A stretch of DNA of 64,000 nt from Acidobacteriota bacterium (GCA_029776225.1 JAKOTR010000040.1:18871-82870), one strand, 5' to 3'; positions 34,617 to 44,440 are shown, counted from the stretch's first letter. Numbers and translations are program-made. The notes: generated by a model not told the origin, from the sequence alone.

Positions 34617-35741
34617 TCAGTGATAAATGCATTCCCTGGCCGCCTGGAAAAGCGCTACGACGTTTTCCGGCGGCACGTCGGGTTGAATGTTGTGGACGCA
34701 GGCGGCGACGTATCCTCCGCCCGGACCCATTATGTCGAAAATGCGCCGGACTTCGGCCCTCACCTGTTCGGGCGTCGCGCGGGGCAGAACATGCTGGCTG
34801 TCTATGGCGCCCCAAAATGCGATGCGGCCGCCGAACTCTTTCTTGAGGCGGGCGGGGTCCATGTTCCGTGCGCTGACCTGGACGGGGTTCAGCGCATCGA
34901 TCCCGATGTCGATGAAGTCCGGGATATACGCATAAACCGAGCCGCAGGTGTGATACAGAATCTTCGCCTTCGTGTGGGCGCGTATGGTTTCGACGATGCG
35001 CTCCTGAAACGGCCGGATCAGCTTGCGGTAGAGAGCAACCGAGCAGATGGCGCGGTCCTGCTGCCCAATGTCGTCCCCGAAAGCGACGATATCGATGAGG
35101 TCGCCCACCTCGGCCAGAACCCGATGGTTCAGTTCCACCATCCGGTCAAGAACCGCTTCCATGAGGCACCTGAACAGGGCATGGTTCCCGCCGAGATCGA
35201 GAAACCAGTCTTCGAAACCGCGGAGGTACTGCGTCGTGTGGACGAGGTTAAACCGCGCGTTGTACATCACCGCGTAATCCGTGGCGCGGAGGCGCTGGGC
35301 CGTCGCGCGCAGGCCGCGGGTAATTCCGGGATCGGTGGGATCCGGGAACGGATAGCGGGCGATGTCCGCGGCTGTAATCTCTCCCGCCAGCGGGCAGGTG
35401 TCGAGCTCGTAGTAGTGGCAGCCGGGCGGGCGGCGCCGGATGACTCCCCATTCGTCCCGGTAGCGGTCCCCAGGCAGCGTGGTTTCACCGCCGCAATCGG
35501 GAGCGCCCTGCGCGAAAGCGCGGCAATCGACCCCGAGGTACTCCAGAACGCGCTCGTCCATTCCCACCACCTGCTGCATCCGGTCGACCACCGGGCCGGG
35601 TTCTCCGAAGCCAAGGTATGCGCACAGCTTTTCGTACGCGCCTTTGACCATGCCGGTGAAGCGGGCCGAACCAAGGTCGGCGGGGAGGCGGTCCGGCTGC
35701 TTGTGGGAGAGGGCCGTAAGAACGCGTTCACGAGGCGTCAT
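34617..35741 (-). CDS. Uroporphyrinogen decarboxylase-like (URO-D/MtaA family) protein
   Basis: 374 residues starting MTPRERVLTALSHKQPDRLP, the usual opening of URO-D-superfamily proteins outside haem synthesis. The barrel includes DIVAFGDDIGQQ, ILYHTCGSVYAYIPDFIDIG (H-x-C metal motif as in corrinoid methyltransferases) and FWGAIDSQHVLP. The H-T-C element favours a methyltransferase-like MtaA relative rather than HemE. It is the first gene of a seven-gene sugar-related unit, so a demethylation or decarboxylation step on a plant-derived compound is possible. That role is inference. Confidence 0.78.
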   Translation of the reverse strand: MTPRERVLTALSHKQPDRLPADLGSARFTGMVKGAYEKLCAYLGFGEPGPVVDRMQQVVGMDERVLEYLGVDCRAFAQGAPDCGGETTLPGDRYRDEWGVIRRRPPGCHYYELDTCPLAGEITAADIARYPFPDPTDPGITRGLRATAQRLRATDYAVMYNARFNLVHTTQYLRGFEDWFLDLGGNHALFRCLMEAVLDRMVELNHRVLAEVGDLIDIVAFGDDIGQQDRAICSVALYRKLIRPFQERIVETIRAHTKAKILYHTCGSVYAYIPDFIDIGIDALNPVQVSARNMDPARLKKEFGGRIAFWGAIDSQHVLPRATPEQVRAEVRRIFDIMGPGGGYVAACVHNIQPDVPPENVVALFQAARECIYH

Positions 35742-35793
35742 CGGTCGAACTCCGCTCTATTCTAGCCGGGCAGCCGCGAAGTGGGAAGCCATA

Positions 35794-38487
35794 TTACCTG
35801 GGACTCCGCACCCCGGCCGGCGGCACGACTCCCGGGACCCGCTCGGCCAGCATAAGGCTGAAGAGCTGCTCCCAGCTTGCGATGGTCAACCGGCTGCCGT
35901 CGGGCGAAATGCCGAAGGATTCCGTGGTGCGCTCGGGGTCGAATCCCCCCAGCGGGCGGCGCGTGGCGGTGGTGTCCTTGCCGGGTACGAAATCTTGAAC
36001 GTAGATGCCGTTCACGCCTCTCTCGTTCCGCCCGATGAACGCGATGGCCTTGCCGCCAGGCATCCAGCGCGCGCGGCCGAGCGCCGGCCCGGGCTTGCCG
36101 GTGGGAACTCCGATGCGAATCTCGAAGGGCACGGGCGCGCCCGTCGCTGTCTCCACCACGCGCAGGGTGACGCGCCCGGTGAAGTAATCGGCTGCGTAGA
36201 CCACGTACCTGCCGTCGGGGGAGACCTCCGGGTAGGCATAATTGCCTGCCACGATGCGCGTGGCGTCCGAGCCGTCCGGGCGAATCTTCCAGATGCCCTC
36301 CTTTTCGGGATTCGTCGAGGCGTAGACGATCCAGGCGCCGTCCGGCGTGGGCGTGGGGTTCTCGGCATCCACGCCGTCGCGGGTCAACTGCACCGCGCCG
36401 CTGCCGTCGGCGTTTGCGATCCAAATTTCGAAGTGCCCGGTGCGGTTGGAGCTCCAGACGATCCTGCGGCCGTTGTCCGTGAAGACGGGGTCCCAATCCT
36501 CGGCCGGATCGTCCGTGAGCCGGCGGACCACTTCGGTCCGGGTGGAGAGCGCCCACAGGTCCAGATTGCCGCTCCGGTTGGAGGAGAACACGACCCATTC
36601 GCCGTCCGGCGAGTAGGCGGGCTGGCGGTCATTGGCGTTTCCGCGGGTGAGCCAGCGGCTGCCGCCGCCCGATGTCAGCGACAACTCGCGGAGGCTGGCG
36701 CGGGGCGAGCAGGTGTCGTAAACGAGGCGGCCCGGGCCCAGGATGTCGAGCACGCTGCTGCTATCCGGGCTCCAGGAGATTTTTTCCGCCTTGCCGGTCC
36801 GCACGTTCTGGCGGATGATGTTCGCGGTTCCGGCGTTGGTGCCCAGCCCGCCCATCAGCGCCGATTCATTCTGGAAATATATCACCTCTTCGGGACCGGT
36901 CCAGGCCAGCGAGGAGATGGCGAACCCGGCGCGCGGGGTCAGAATCGAGCGCTTCTCCCGGCCGGAGGAATCCACCAGAAAGATGGGATGCAGCGCGCCG
37001 GACTGCGCCAGTTCGGCCGCGGCGATCAGCCGGCCATCGGGCGACCAGCGCAGATGGGAAAGCTTCTGGTTGTGAACGGCGATTTCGCGCGGGTTCGAGC
37101 CGTCCGCGCCGGCAATGCCGATAGCCGAGATCAGGTTCCCGTTCTCTGTCTTCCAGCGCAGAAAGGCGATTTGCTTGCCGTCGGGCGACCAGTCGCCTTC
37201 CACCGCGTCATCAACCACCTTGCGGGCCTCGCCGCCGAGGATGCCCACCCGGTAGAGCGAACTGTGGCCGTCTTCGGACCGCGTAAACAGAATCAGCCCG
37301 CCTACGGGGGAGACGCGCGGGTAGTCGTCCGGCCCTTCCGTCAGCGGGCGCTCCTCGCCGTTGGAAAGCTGTTTGAGCCAGATGCGGGGGCGGCCGTCGC
37401 GGTCCGACGTGAAGGCGATGAAGCGGCCGTTGCGAGAGGCGGCGGGCGAGTAATCGTGCCCGGAATAAGTCAGGGGTCGGAATATGGGCTGTTCGACCGG
37501 CGCGGGACGCGCCAGCCAGAATGTGAGCGCCGCGCCGAGCAGCAAGCCGCAAAGCGCGGCGACGGCAAGCCGATACCGGGCCGCCCGGCGGCGCTTCTTG
37601 CTGCGCAAGGGGGCGGGCGCACCGGGATCGGAAAGACTCGTGAGAGCTTCGAGCGCAAAGCTGAGATCGCGGGCGGACTGGAACCGGTCGTCTGGGTTCT
37701 TTTCCAGACAGTGGCTCACAACGCGCTCCAGCGCAGGCGGCACGCGGCGCCCAACGGCGGAGAAGTCCCGCGGCTCCTCTTTCAAAATCGCGTTCATCAT
37801 CTCGACCGAGGATTCGCCCGCGAAGGGCTGCTTCCCGGTGAGCATCTCGAACAGGATGATTCCGAACGCGAAGATATCGGCGCGGTGGTCGGCCTGCTGG
37901 CCGCGGACCTGTTCCGGGGACATGTAGCCGACCGTCCCGACCACGAGGCCGGGAAGCGTCTTCGCGATTGCGGTATCTCCGGGCGCGGCGGCGGCCACCG
38001 GCGCGATCAGCTTCGCGAGCCCGAAATCCAGAATTTTCACGTGGCCGTCGCGGGTGATAAAGATGTTTTCGGGCTTGAGGTCGCGGTGGACGATGTTTTT
38101 CTGATGCGCGGCGGCAAGCCCGCGGGCGATCTGAATCGCGATGTCGATAGCTTTGCGAAGGGGCAGCGGACCGGCATCAATGCGCTGCCGCAGCGTCTCG
38201 CCCTCGAGCAGTTCGATGACCACGTACGGCGAGCCTTCGTGCGAGCCGAAGTCGTACACCGTGATCAGGTTGGGATGGTTGAGCATGCCCGCCGCCCAGG
38301 CCTCCTGCTCGAAGCGGCGGAGGCGGTCCGAGTCCTGCGAAAAGGCGGGCGGAAGGACTTTGATGGCGACATCGCGGCGCAGGCGGGCATCGCGGGCGCG
38401 GTATACCTCGCCCATCCCGCCCGAACCGATAAGGGCGATGATTTCGTAAGGACCGAGCCGCGTGCCGGGAGCGAGAGTCGGATTCAA
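35794..38487 (-). CDS. Membrane Ser/Thr protein kinase with PD40 beta-propeller
   Basis: 897 residues. The N-terminal Hanks-type kinase domain (about 12-275) shows the G-loop IGSGGMGEVY (20-29), AIK lysine 43, HRDLKPEN (134-141) and DFGLAK (154-159), all catalytic residues present. A basic stretch RSKKRRRAARYR precedes a single membrane span (about 308-330). The outer part is a TolB/PD40-type propeller with repeated WSPDGK and FTSDRDGRPRIW-like blades. This fusion is frequent in Acidobacteriota and is thought to couple an extracytoplasmic ligand to phosphorylation. Confidence 0.92.
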   Translation of the reverse strand: MNPTLAPGTRLGPYEIIALIGSGGMGEVYRARDARLRRDVAIKVLPPAFSQDSDRLRRFEQEAWAAGMLNHPNLITVYDFGSHEGSPYVVIELLEGETLRQRIDAGPLPLRKAIDIAIQIARGLAAAHQKNIVHRDLKPENIFITRDGHVKILDFGLAKLIAPVAAAAPGDTAIAKTLPGLVVGTVGYMSPEQVRGQQADHRADIFAFGIILFEMLTGKQPFAGESSVEMMNAILKEEPRDFSAVGRRVPPALERVVSHCLEKNPDDRFQSARDLSFALEALTSLSDPGAPAPLRSKKRRRAARYRLAVAALCGLLLGAALTFWLARPAPVEQPIFRPLTYSGHDYSPAASRNGRFIAFTSDRDGRPRIWLKQLSNGEERPLTEGPDDYPRVSPVGGLILFTRSEDGHSSLYRVGILGGEARKVVDDAVEGDWSPDGKQIAFLRWKTENGNLISAIGIAGADGSNPREIAVHNQKLSHLRWSPDGRLIAAAELAQSGALHPIFLVDSSGREKRSILTPRAGFAISSLAWTGPEEVIYFQNESALMGGLGTNAGTANIIRQNVRTGKAEKISWSPDSSSVLDILGPGRLVYDTCSPRASLRELSLTSGGGSRWLTRGNANDRQPAYSPDGEWVVFSSNRSGNLDLWALSTRTEVVRRLTDDPAEDWDPVFTDNGRRIVWSSNRTGHFEIWIANADGSGAVQLTRDGVDAENPTPTPDGAWIVYASTNPEKEGIWKIRPDGSDATRIVAGNYAYPEVSPDGRYVVYAADYFTGRVTLRVVETATGAPVPFEIRIGVPTGKPGPALGRARWMPGGKAIAFIGRNERGVNGIYVQDFVPGKDTTATRRPLGGFDPERTTESFGISPDGSRLTIASWEQLFSLMLAERVPGVVPPAGVRSPR

Positions 38488-38518
38488 TCGGGGATTATAG
38501 CTTAGGTGAGGCGGTTTT

Positions 38519-39325
38519 TCACTGCTTCTCCGCCTCTCGCAGCGCCTGCTGGGCCGCCCCGGTTTCGCCCAACCGCGCGTGGATGGTCGCCAGCAGCCTC
38601 AGAATGCGCGCCCTGTCTTCCTGTTGGGCTGTCCCGGCGGCAGCCGCTGCCAGGAGTTCGTCGCGAGCCTCGGTGAGCTTGCCGGTACGGCTGTACAGTT
38701 TTCCGAGTTCGAACCTTGCCTGCCAGTCGTCGGGCTTGAGGCTGCGCGCCCGCTTGAGTTGCGCCTCGCTTTCAGCAAGGTCGCCGGTTTTCAGGAGAAA
38801 CGCGCCGTAATTCAGCGGCGGGGTGTTCGACGGCTGCGGGCGCCGGTCGTTCAACTTTACGGCGGCGCGGTATTCCGCCAGCGCGCGGTCGAAGTCGCCG
38901 AGCGCTTCGAAGGTCAGCGCCAGACATTCACGGCTGCGGAAATCGTTTGAGTCGAGCCGCACCGAGGTCAGCAGAGCGTCCCGCGCCGAGTCGAAAAAAT
39001 TCTGGATCCAGTAGACCCGGCCAAGGAAAAACCAGGCTTCCGCATCCTTCGGCGCCAATCGTGTGGCGAGACGGAATGCCTCAACGGCGCCCTCCAGGTC
39101 CCCGAGCAACTGGCGGCAGAGGCCCAACAGCTTGGCCGGGCGCACCTGTTTATCCAGTTTGAGGGAGCGTTCCAGTTCTTCGGCGGCCGCCTGGAACTGT
39201 TTCTGGACGTACAAGTCGCTGGCCCGGCGATAGTGTTCAAAGGCCTTCTTAGGGTCACTGCCTCCGGCCCGGCACAGGACCGGCATCAGACACGCCAGAG
39301 CGCCAACGGCAAGCCGCAGTCCCAT
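38519..39325 (-). CDS. Secreted TPR-repeat protein
   Basis: 268 residues with a signal peptide (LAVGALACLMPVLCRAGG) and about six tetratricopeptide-type helical pairs: AFEHYRRASDLYVQKQFQAA, GDLEGAVEAFRLATRLAPKD, AWFFLGRVYWIQNFFDSARD, LALTFEALGDFDRALAEYRA and ARFELGKLYSRTGKLTEA. TPR proteins bind partner proteins; the partner is not visible. It is 31 bp upstream of the kinase gene and 10 bp after the membrane protein at 39336, so the three form a likely unit. Confidence 0.85.
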   Translation of the reverse strand: MGLRLAVGALACLMPVLCRAGGSDPKKAFEHYRRASDLYVQKQFQAAAEELERSLKLDKQVRPAKLLGLCRQLLGDLEGAVEAFRLATRLAPKDAEAWFFLGRVYWIQNFFDSARDALLTSVRLDSNDFRSRECLALTFEALGDFDRALAEYRAAVKLNDRRPQPSNTPPLNYGAFLLKTGDLAESEAQLKRARSLKPDDWQARFELGKLYSRTGKLTEARDELLAAAAAGTAQQEDRARILRLLATIHARLGETGAAQQALREAEKQ

Positions 39326-39335
39326 CTTTGGCAGG

Positions 39336-40607
39336 CTACCAGAAATGGGTTTCCAGCACCTTGGGCGGGCCGGCGCCGCCGGAGATGACGTCGGCGGAAA
39401 TCACTACCTGCATGTTTTTCCGGTGCCAGTCGCTCGGAGCCCCGGCCAGGGCCTGCTGGAAATACTCCTCGCGGGTGAGGAACTCGCCCGCCGCCACGGT
39501 TGCGAAATGGGTAATTCCGGCGACAATTACCACCGTCTGTTCGGTGGCGGGGTTCTTCACGCGCGAAACAACGCCGTAGTCGGCTGTAATGTTTCGTTGG
39601 GGCCAGGCATTTTCGATCTTCCAATCCGTCCGGCGCGGGTTCTGCCGGTCCCGCACCAACTCGGCGCTGTTGGCTTCATCGAGGTCGAAGTAGAAACGCA
39701 GCTTCGCTCCTAGCCGCGCGGTCCACTCGTTATTGAACGCCCCAACGAGGATCACCGGCCTGCCGCGCAAGTCGGCGAACGAAATTGTCCGGCCGCCGGC
39801 AAGCTCGACTGTCTTCCCTTTCTTTGCCAGCAGCCCGGAAAGCCGCAGCAAGACCTGCGTATCCCTGAGCGGGATGTAGTGGGTCCACGCCGGGACGACT
39901 TGCGAAAGCGGAATCGCGGAGATGGGCGGTTTCGCTCTCAGGCGGTTGGTTGCGGGATCGAACCAGCGGTCCAGGTGGCCCTGCACCTTCGAGTCAAAGA
40001 GATATGCCTTGGGTTGGCCCATGCAGATCAGAACCGGTTTCTCGGAACTGATCATGGGTCCCCAGAACAAATCCAAACCACTTTGCCGCGGGCGCAGCAC
40101 AATCCAGGCGGCGCCGGCCAGCACAACCGCGCCGGTGACAACGGCGGCGGCCCTCAGCAGCCTGGCCCGGCGAACCGGACGCCTGGAAGGCGCCGGGGCG
40201 CCGCCGGAGCTTTCGGACCGTGCGGGCGCTAGCTGGATTTCGGGGATATACGAGCCGCTCGGCATCCCGATCCGGATCTCATCCTCGCGGCCCGTCTCCA
40301 GGTAATATTGGGCCAGGCGCTTGCGGACCTCGCCCGCCGTGACGCGAACTACCGGGTCCTGGTTCGTATCGTAATTGGGGTCGCGCTCAAAGACTTCTAC
40401 GCCCAGGGCGCGCTCTTTCAGGGAGTCCAACCGGCGCTCGCAGGCCCGCTCGACCACGTAGCGCAGGAACTGGGAGCAGCGTTTGCTCGAGCGAAAGTGT
40501 GGACTTTCGAGTATGCGCTCCAGTTGCTCCAGCACCGCTTGTTTGTGCGTCTCAGCCCAAGCGGTTTGGACGCGCGTTTCTTCCACCCCGTTGTGATGTG
40601 ATCCCAC
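39336..40607 (-). CDS. Single-pass membrane protein of a family common in Solibacter-like genomes
   Basis: 423 residues. The N-terminal cytoplasmic part (about 15-120) contains the run LERILESPHFRSSKRCSQFL, VFERDPNYDTNQDPVVRVTA and VRKRLAQYY, a conserved module I associate with acidobacterial signalling or regulatory proteins. One membrane span follows (about 146-166, LLRAAAVVTGAVVLAGAAWIV), then an extracytoplasmic alpha/beta domain of unknown type (GGRTISFADLRGRPVILVGA). No catalytic motif is recognised. It leads the 40607-35794 unit with the TPR and kinase genes. Confidence 0.7.
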   Translation of the reverse strand: MGSHHNGVEETRVQTAWAETHKQAVLEQLERILESPHFRSSKRCSQFLRYVVERACERRLDSLKERALGVEVFERDPNYDTNQDPVVRVTAGEVRKRLAQYYLETGREDEIRIGMPSGSYIPEIQLAPARSESSGGAPAPSRRPVRRARLLRAAAVVTGAVVLAGAAWIVLRPRQSGLDLFWGPMISSEKPVLICMGQPKAYLFDSKVQGHLDRWFDPATNRLRAKPPISAIPLSQVVPAWTHYIPLRDTQVLLRLSGLLAKKGKTVELAGGRTISFADLRGRPVILVGAFNNEWTARLGAKLRFYFDLDEANSAELVRDRQNPRRTDWKIENAWPQRNITADYGVVSRVKNPATEQTVVIVAGITHFATVAAGEFLTREEYFQQALAGAPSDWHRKNMQVVISADVISGGAGPPKVLETHFW

Positions 40608-40977
40608 CGCGCATCATTCTATCATCGTCCGCCACGTAAAGCACTGCGTATCTTACCCTCAATCTGCGTTGATAACTCAGAAACTTAGCCGCGGCAAAAG
40701 GTAAAGTACCGTAATGCACTTGCGCCGACCGTTACCTCCTGGTCTTATGTGGTCTGTACGACGACCGGCGGTTCGCTTCAGTGGGGTTTTGGGTCGCCGC
40801 CAAAAGAGACTTAAGGAAATGCGGAGTCAAAGCAACGCGAGAGTGTTTACCCGTGCTTGCTTACTGACCACGGCGCCCGGACGAAGGCCAGTCGCCGCGG
40901 CATACCCCGATGGCGGCCTCCCGCCACGAGCGCAAGCGGCCGGTCCGGCAAAGGACACCCAATAGCCAACCAGGCAA
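40608..40977 (+). ncRNA. Gene-free region before a strong terminator; possible small RNA or leader
   Basis: No convincing protein gene occupies the 470 bases between the divergent starts at 40607 and 41079. An 83-codon frame at 40714 has an unlikely composition and no ribosome-binding site. Because a clear plus-strand intrinsic terminator ends at 41015, something upstream is probably transcribed on the plus strand: either a small RNA or an attenuated leader of accA. I see no match to tmRNA, RNase P, SRP RNA or a riboswitch I know. Confidence 0.3.
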
Positions 40978-41015
40978 CGCGGCCGCGTCCCGCCGGGGTG
41001 CGGCCGCGGTTTTTT
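40978..41015 (+). terminator. Intrinsic terminator
   Basis: A perfect 9-bp GC stem (CGCGGCCGC with GCGGCCGCG) around a 13-base loop is followed by a G and six T residues at 41010-41015. It lies about 60 bp before the accA start, with no protein gene upstream on the same strand. Confidence 0.75.
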
Positions 41016-41078
41016 GTCCAACATCCGTCAGCCCCGCCCCCGGTTATTCCCCTCTGTTAGTGCATAATGAGATGTTAC

Positions 41079-41948
41079 ATGTCATCTGAAGTCGATAAGC
41101 AGCCGCGCAATCCGGAGCCGGCCAAGGACGCCGATGCGGCGCTGTCCAGTCCCCACTGGCAGCGGGTCCAACTCGCGCGCCATCCCAAGCGGCCGCACGC
41201 CCTGGACTATATCCAGCGGCTTTTCACTGATTTCCAGGAACTGCACGGCGACCGCAGGTTCGGAGACGATCCGGCCATCGTCTGCGGAATGGCCTTTTTT
41301 GAGGGCCAGCCTCTGATGGTCGTCGGCCAGCAAAAAGGCCGCGATACGAAGCAAAAGCTCTACCGGAACTTCGGGATGCCGAAGCCGGAGGGCTACCGCA
41401 AGGCCATGCGCGTGATGGAGCTTGCCGCCAAGTTCAACCGCCCCATCCTGACGCTGCTCGACACTCCGGGGGCGTATCCGGGCATCGACGCCGAGGAACG
41501 CGGACAGGCCGAAGCCATCGCCAACAACCTGCGGGAGATGTCGCGGCTGGCAAGCCCGGTGATCTCGATCTGCATCGGCGAGGGCGGCAGCGGCGGCGCA
41601 CTGGCGCTGGGCGTCGGCAATCGCATTTTCATGCTGGAAAACGCCATTTACAGCGTGATTTCGCCGGAAAGCTGCGCCGCTATCATCTACCGGGATGCCT
41701 CCAAAGCGGCGCTTGCCGCCTCCGCGCTCCGGCTGACCGCCCAGGACTTGCTGGGTTTGGGACTCATCGACGGCATCATCCCCGAACCCCCCGGCGGAGC
41801 GCACACCGATCCCGCCCAGGCGGCCGAGAATGTCCGGCAGACGCTCCGGCAGGCGCTGAGCGAGCTGGCAGGTTTGTCGGCGACCGAGCTGATCGAGCAA
41901 CGGTATACAAAGTTCCGCCAGATGGGCTGTTTCTTCGCCGAAGGCTGA
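41079..41948 (+). CDS. accA: Acetyl-CoA carboxylase carboxyltransferase subunit alpha
   Basis: 289 residues from ATG 41079 (ATG 41067 is an alternative, four residues longer). It shows the AccA crotonase-type fold: [69 protein letters not shown] and [17 protein letters not shown] (oxyanion/biotin site). With AccD it transfers the carboxyl group from carboxybiotin to acetyl-CoA, the first step of fatty-acid synthesis. accD is not in the window. It is shorter at the N-terminus than the E. coli protein. Confidence 0.93.
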   Translation: MSSEVDKQPRNPEPAKDADAALSSPHWQRVQLARHPKRPHALDYIQRLFTDFQELHGDRRFGDDPAIVCGMAFFEGQPLMVVGQQKGRDTKQKLYRNFGMPKPEGYRKAMRVMELAAKFNRPILTLLDTPGAYPGIDAEERGQAEAIANNLREMSRLASPVISICIGEGGSGGALALGVGNRIFMLENAIYSVISPESCAAIIYRDASKAALAASALRLTAQDLLGLGLIDGIIPEPPGGAHTDPAQAAENVRQTLRQALSELAGLSATELIEQRYTKFRQMGCFFAEG

Positions 41949-42139
41949 CGTAAGACCTGCCCAGCCCACATGGACTGCCTCCCCACCCGCAAAGAGGGTT
42001 TGCGGAGTGATCCCGGTGCCGCGGCAGTAAACCGCCGGAGGACGCCCGCGCCGCGGTTTGCCCGCGAATTCCGCATGATAGGATTGATTGTTGTGAACAA
42101 ATACCCCTCCGCGGCCGTCTGATCCAAAGGGAGAACTCT

Positions 42140-43573
42140 GTGAAGCGGAAAACGAAGATCTGGATCTTTGTTATCGCGCTCGTTATCTTGACCGGAGGAA
42201 TTATCGCCGGCGCTAAATATAGCCAGCGCGGAATCGTCACCGTGCAGACCGGCCGCGTCATCCGCCAGGATCTCACCTCTGTCGTAACCGCGTCCGGAGA
42301 GATCAAGCCCAGGCACTACGTCAACATCAACTCGAATGCGATGCAGGCCTCCCGGATCACAGAAATTCTTGTAAATGAAGGTGATCGGGTCAAAAAGGGG
42401 CAATTGCTCGCCCGGCTGGAATCGGTGCAGCCGGAAGCCGAGGTGGCGGCCCAGAAGGCCGCTTTGAGCTCCGCCGAAGCCGATTCCGCGGCGGCGGAAG
42501 CCTCGCTGAAGGCCGCCGACGAGAATCTGCGGAGCGCGCAGGCCGCTGTCGACCGTGCCGCGGCCGACCTGGAGCAATCCAAACTGGACTTTGCCCGGGC
42601 CGAGCAGCTTTACAAAGATAAGCTGATTGCGCGCCAGGACTTCGACCGCCGCCGCACCGAACTGGATGCCCGCGAGGCCGCTCTTCGCGAAGCCGAGGCT
42701 CGTGTCGCGCAGATGAAGGCGCTGAGGGAGCAGACCGCCGCTCAGCTTGCGGCCGCCCAACGCAGAGTCGCGCTTGCCAGAGCCAATCTGGTTCGGTCTT
42801 CGGATGTGCTGTCGCGGACGCTGGTCACGTCGCCCCTGGACGGAATGGTCACCAACCTGCCGGTTCGGGTGGGCGAAACCGTGGTTTTCGGCATCCAGAA
42901 CTCGCCGGGCTCGCTCATCATGACGATCGCGGATATGTCGCTGATCACCGCCGAGGTCAAGGTGGATGAGACCGATATCGTGAACGTTGCGCTGGGCCAG
43001 GTTGCCGACATCACGATCGACGCTATCCCGAACAAAACATTCACGGGACGCGTGATTGAGATCGGCAACACCGCCATCCTGCGCTCGACCGGGCTTGCCG
43101 CCTCACAGAGCGCCATCTCCAGCCAGGAAGCCAAGGATTTCAAGGTCGTCATCGCGCTGGATAATCCTCCGGAAGAGATCCGGCCCGGACTTTCCTGCAC
43201 GGCGAAGATAACCACAGCCACCCGTCAGAACGTCCTTACTATACCGATTCAGGCGCTGACCGTTCGGCAGAAGGGCGATCTCGAGACCCAGCCCAAGGGC
43301 GGCAAGAGTGTTCAGGCCGCTTCCAAGGCCGACCCGGCCGCCGAAAAGGCGAAAAAAGAGGAAATCCAGGGCGTGTTTGTGGTCCGGGATCAAAAAGCCG
43401 TGTTTCAGAAAGTGGACACGGGCATTACGGGCGCCACCGATATCGAGGTGTTGAGCGGCCTTCAGGAAGGCGACGAGATCATCACCGGAAGTTACAAAGT
43501 GATCCGGACCCTGCGCAATGAGGCGCGGGTGAAGGTGGATAACTCGGTGAAAGCGCCGGCGACGGCCGAATAA
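42140..43573 (+). CDS. MacA/HlyD-type periplasmic adaptor subunit
   Basis: 477 residues. The GTG start at 42140 has AAAGGGAGA upstream. An N-terminal membrane anchor (IWIFVIALVILTGGIIAGA) is followed by a biotinyl-lipoyl-like half (INSNAMQASRITEILVNEGDRVKKGQLLARLE), a long alpha-hairpin coiled coil rich in Ala/Glu (about 100-215), the second lipoyl half (VTSPLDGMVTNLPVRVGETV) and a beta-barrel domain. It probably links an inner-membrane ABC exporter to an outer-membrane channel, as MacA does. The ATPase gene follows 48 bp later. Confidence 0.88.
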   Translation: MKRKTKIWIFVIALVILTGGIIAGAKYSQRGIVTVQTGRVIRQDLTSVVTASGEIKPRHYVNINSNAMQASRITEILVNEGDRVKKGQLLARLESVQPEAEVAAQKAALSSAEADSAAAEASLKAADENLRSAQAAVDRAAADLEQSKLDFARAEQLYKDKLIARQDFDRRRTELDAREAALREAEARVAQMKALREQTAAQLAAAQRRVALARANLVRSSDVLSRTLVTSPLDGMVTNLPVRVGETVVFGIQNSPGSLIMTIADMSLITAEVKVDETDIVNVALGQVADITIDAIPNKTFTGRVIEIGNTAILRSTGLAASQSAISSQEAKDFKVVIALDNPPEEIRPGLSCTAKITTATRQNVLTIPIQALTVRQKGDLETQPKGGKSVQAASKADPAAEKAKKEEIQGVFVVRDQKAVFQKVDTGITGATDIEVLSGLQEGDEIITGSYKVIRTLRNEARVKVDNSVKAPATAE

Positions 43574-43621
43574 GATGAAGAGGAGGGCGTTTCTCCCTCC
43601 CTCGAGAACGAGAGACAAGAA

Positions 43622-44359
43622 ATGGTACAAGCACTCCAGGAGAAAATCGAGCGCGGCGAGGAGCTGAAGAGAAACGGGATCGTGATCCGCACGTACGATC
43701 TGTGGAAGACGTACGTGATGGGAGATCAGGAAATCCACGCGGTATCGGGCGTGGATATCGAGATCAAACGGGGTGAATACGTGGCCATTATGGGGCCCTC
43801 GGGCTCGGGCAAGTCCACCCTGATGAACATGATCGGCTGCCTCGATACTCCCACCAAGGGTCTTTACTACATCAACGGACGGCTGGTCACGGAAATGAAC
43901 GACGACGAACTGGCGCGCATCCGCAACAAAGAGATCGGCTTCGTTTTCCAGACGTTCAACCTGCTTCCCCGCGCCACCGCGCTGCACAACGTCGAACTTC
44001 CCCTCATCTATGCAGGCGTTCCGGCGGAAGTCAGGCTGGAAAAATCCAAGCAGGCCTTGCGCCAGGTCGACCTGGAAGCCCGCATGTACCACAAGCCGAA
44101 CGAGCTATCCGGCGGCCAGCGGCAGCGCGTGGCCATCGCCCGTGCGCTGGTAAATAACCCCTCGATTCTGCTTGCGGACGAGCCGACCGGTAACCTCGAC
44201 ACCGCCACCGGAAACGAAATCATGGCGCTGTTTGCCCGGCTTCACCAGCAGGGCAACACCATCGTGCTGGTTACGCACGAACACGATATCGCCATGCACG
44301 CTCACCGCGTGATTCACATCCGCGACGGAAAGGTCGAGAAGGACGAACAGGTAAAGTAG
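43622..44359 (+). CDS. ABC transporter ATP-binding protein (MacB/LolD-like)
   Basis: 245 residues. All ATPase motifs are present: Walker [10 protein letters not shown] (about 60-68), Q-loop FVFQTFNLL, signature LSGGQRQR, Walker [13 protein letters not shown] and H-loop VTHEHD. The subfamily is that of MacB/LolD/FtsE-type exporters. The N-terminus carries about 20 extra charged residues ([13 protein letters not shown]). The permease expected beside MacA/MacB-type genes is absent: the next gene encodes an unrelated secreted protein. Confidence 0.92.
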   Translation: MVQALQEKIERGEELKRNGIVIRTYDLWKTYVMGDQEIHAVSGVDIEIKRGEYVAIMGPSGSGKSTLMNMIGCLDTPTKGLYYINGRLVTEMNDDELARIRNKEIGFVFQTFNLLPRATALHNVELPLIYAGVPAEVRLEKSKQALRQVDLEARMYHKPNELSGGQRQRVAIARALVNNPSILLADEPTGNLDTATGNEIMALFARLHQQGNTIVLVTHEHDIAMHAHRVIHIRDGKVEKDEQVK

Positions 44360-44440
44360 GATCCCGGACCCACTGGAATCCCGAACGCGCAAGCGTTTCC
44401 TTGCCGGCCGCGTGAAGCTGCGATATGATTTCCCCAACCT

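Noticed and set aside
34617..35741. Haem-biosynthesis hemE
   Set aside because: The opening motif and the H-T-C element fit MtaA/URO-D-like methyltransferase relatives, and no haem genes are near.
35479..38505. 1008-codon plus-strand frame opposite the kinase gene
   Set aside because: The minus frame carries all kinase catalytic motifs; the plus frame is an antisense shadow.
40714..40965. 83-codon plus-strand frame before accA
   Set aside because: Low-complexity Arg/Pro composition, no Shine-Dalgarno and no family resemblance; treated as part of the gene-free region.
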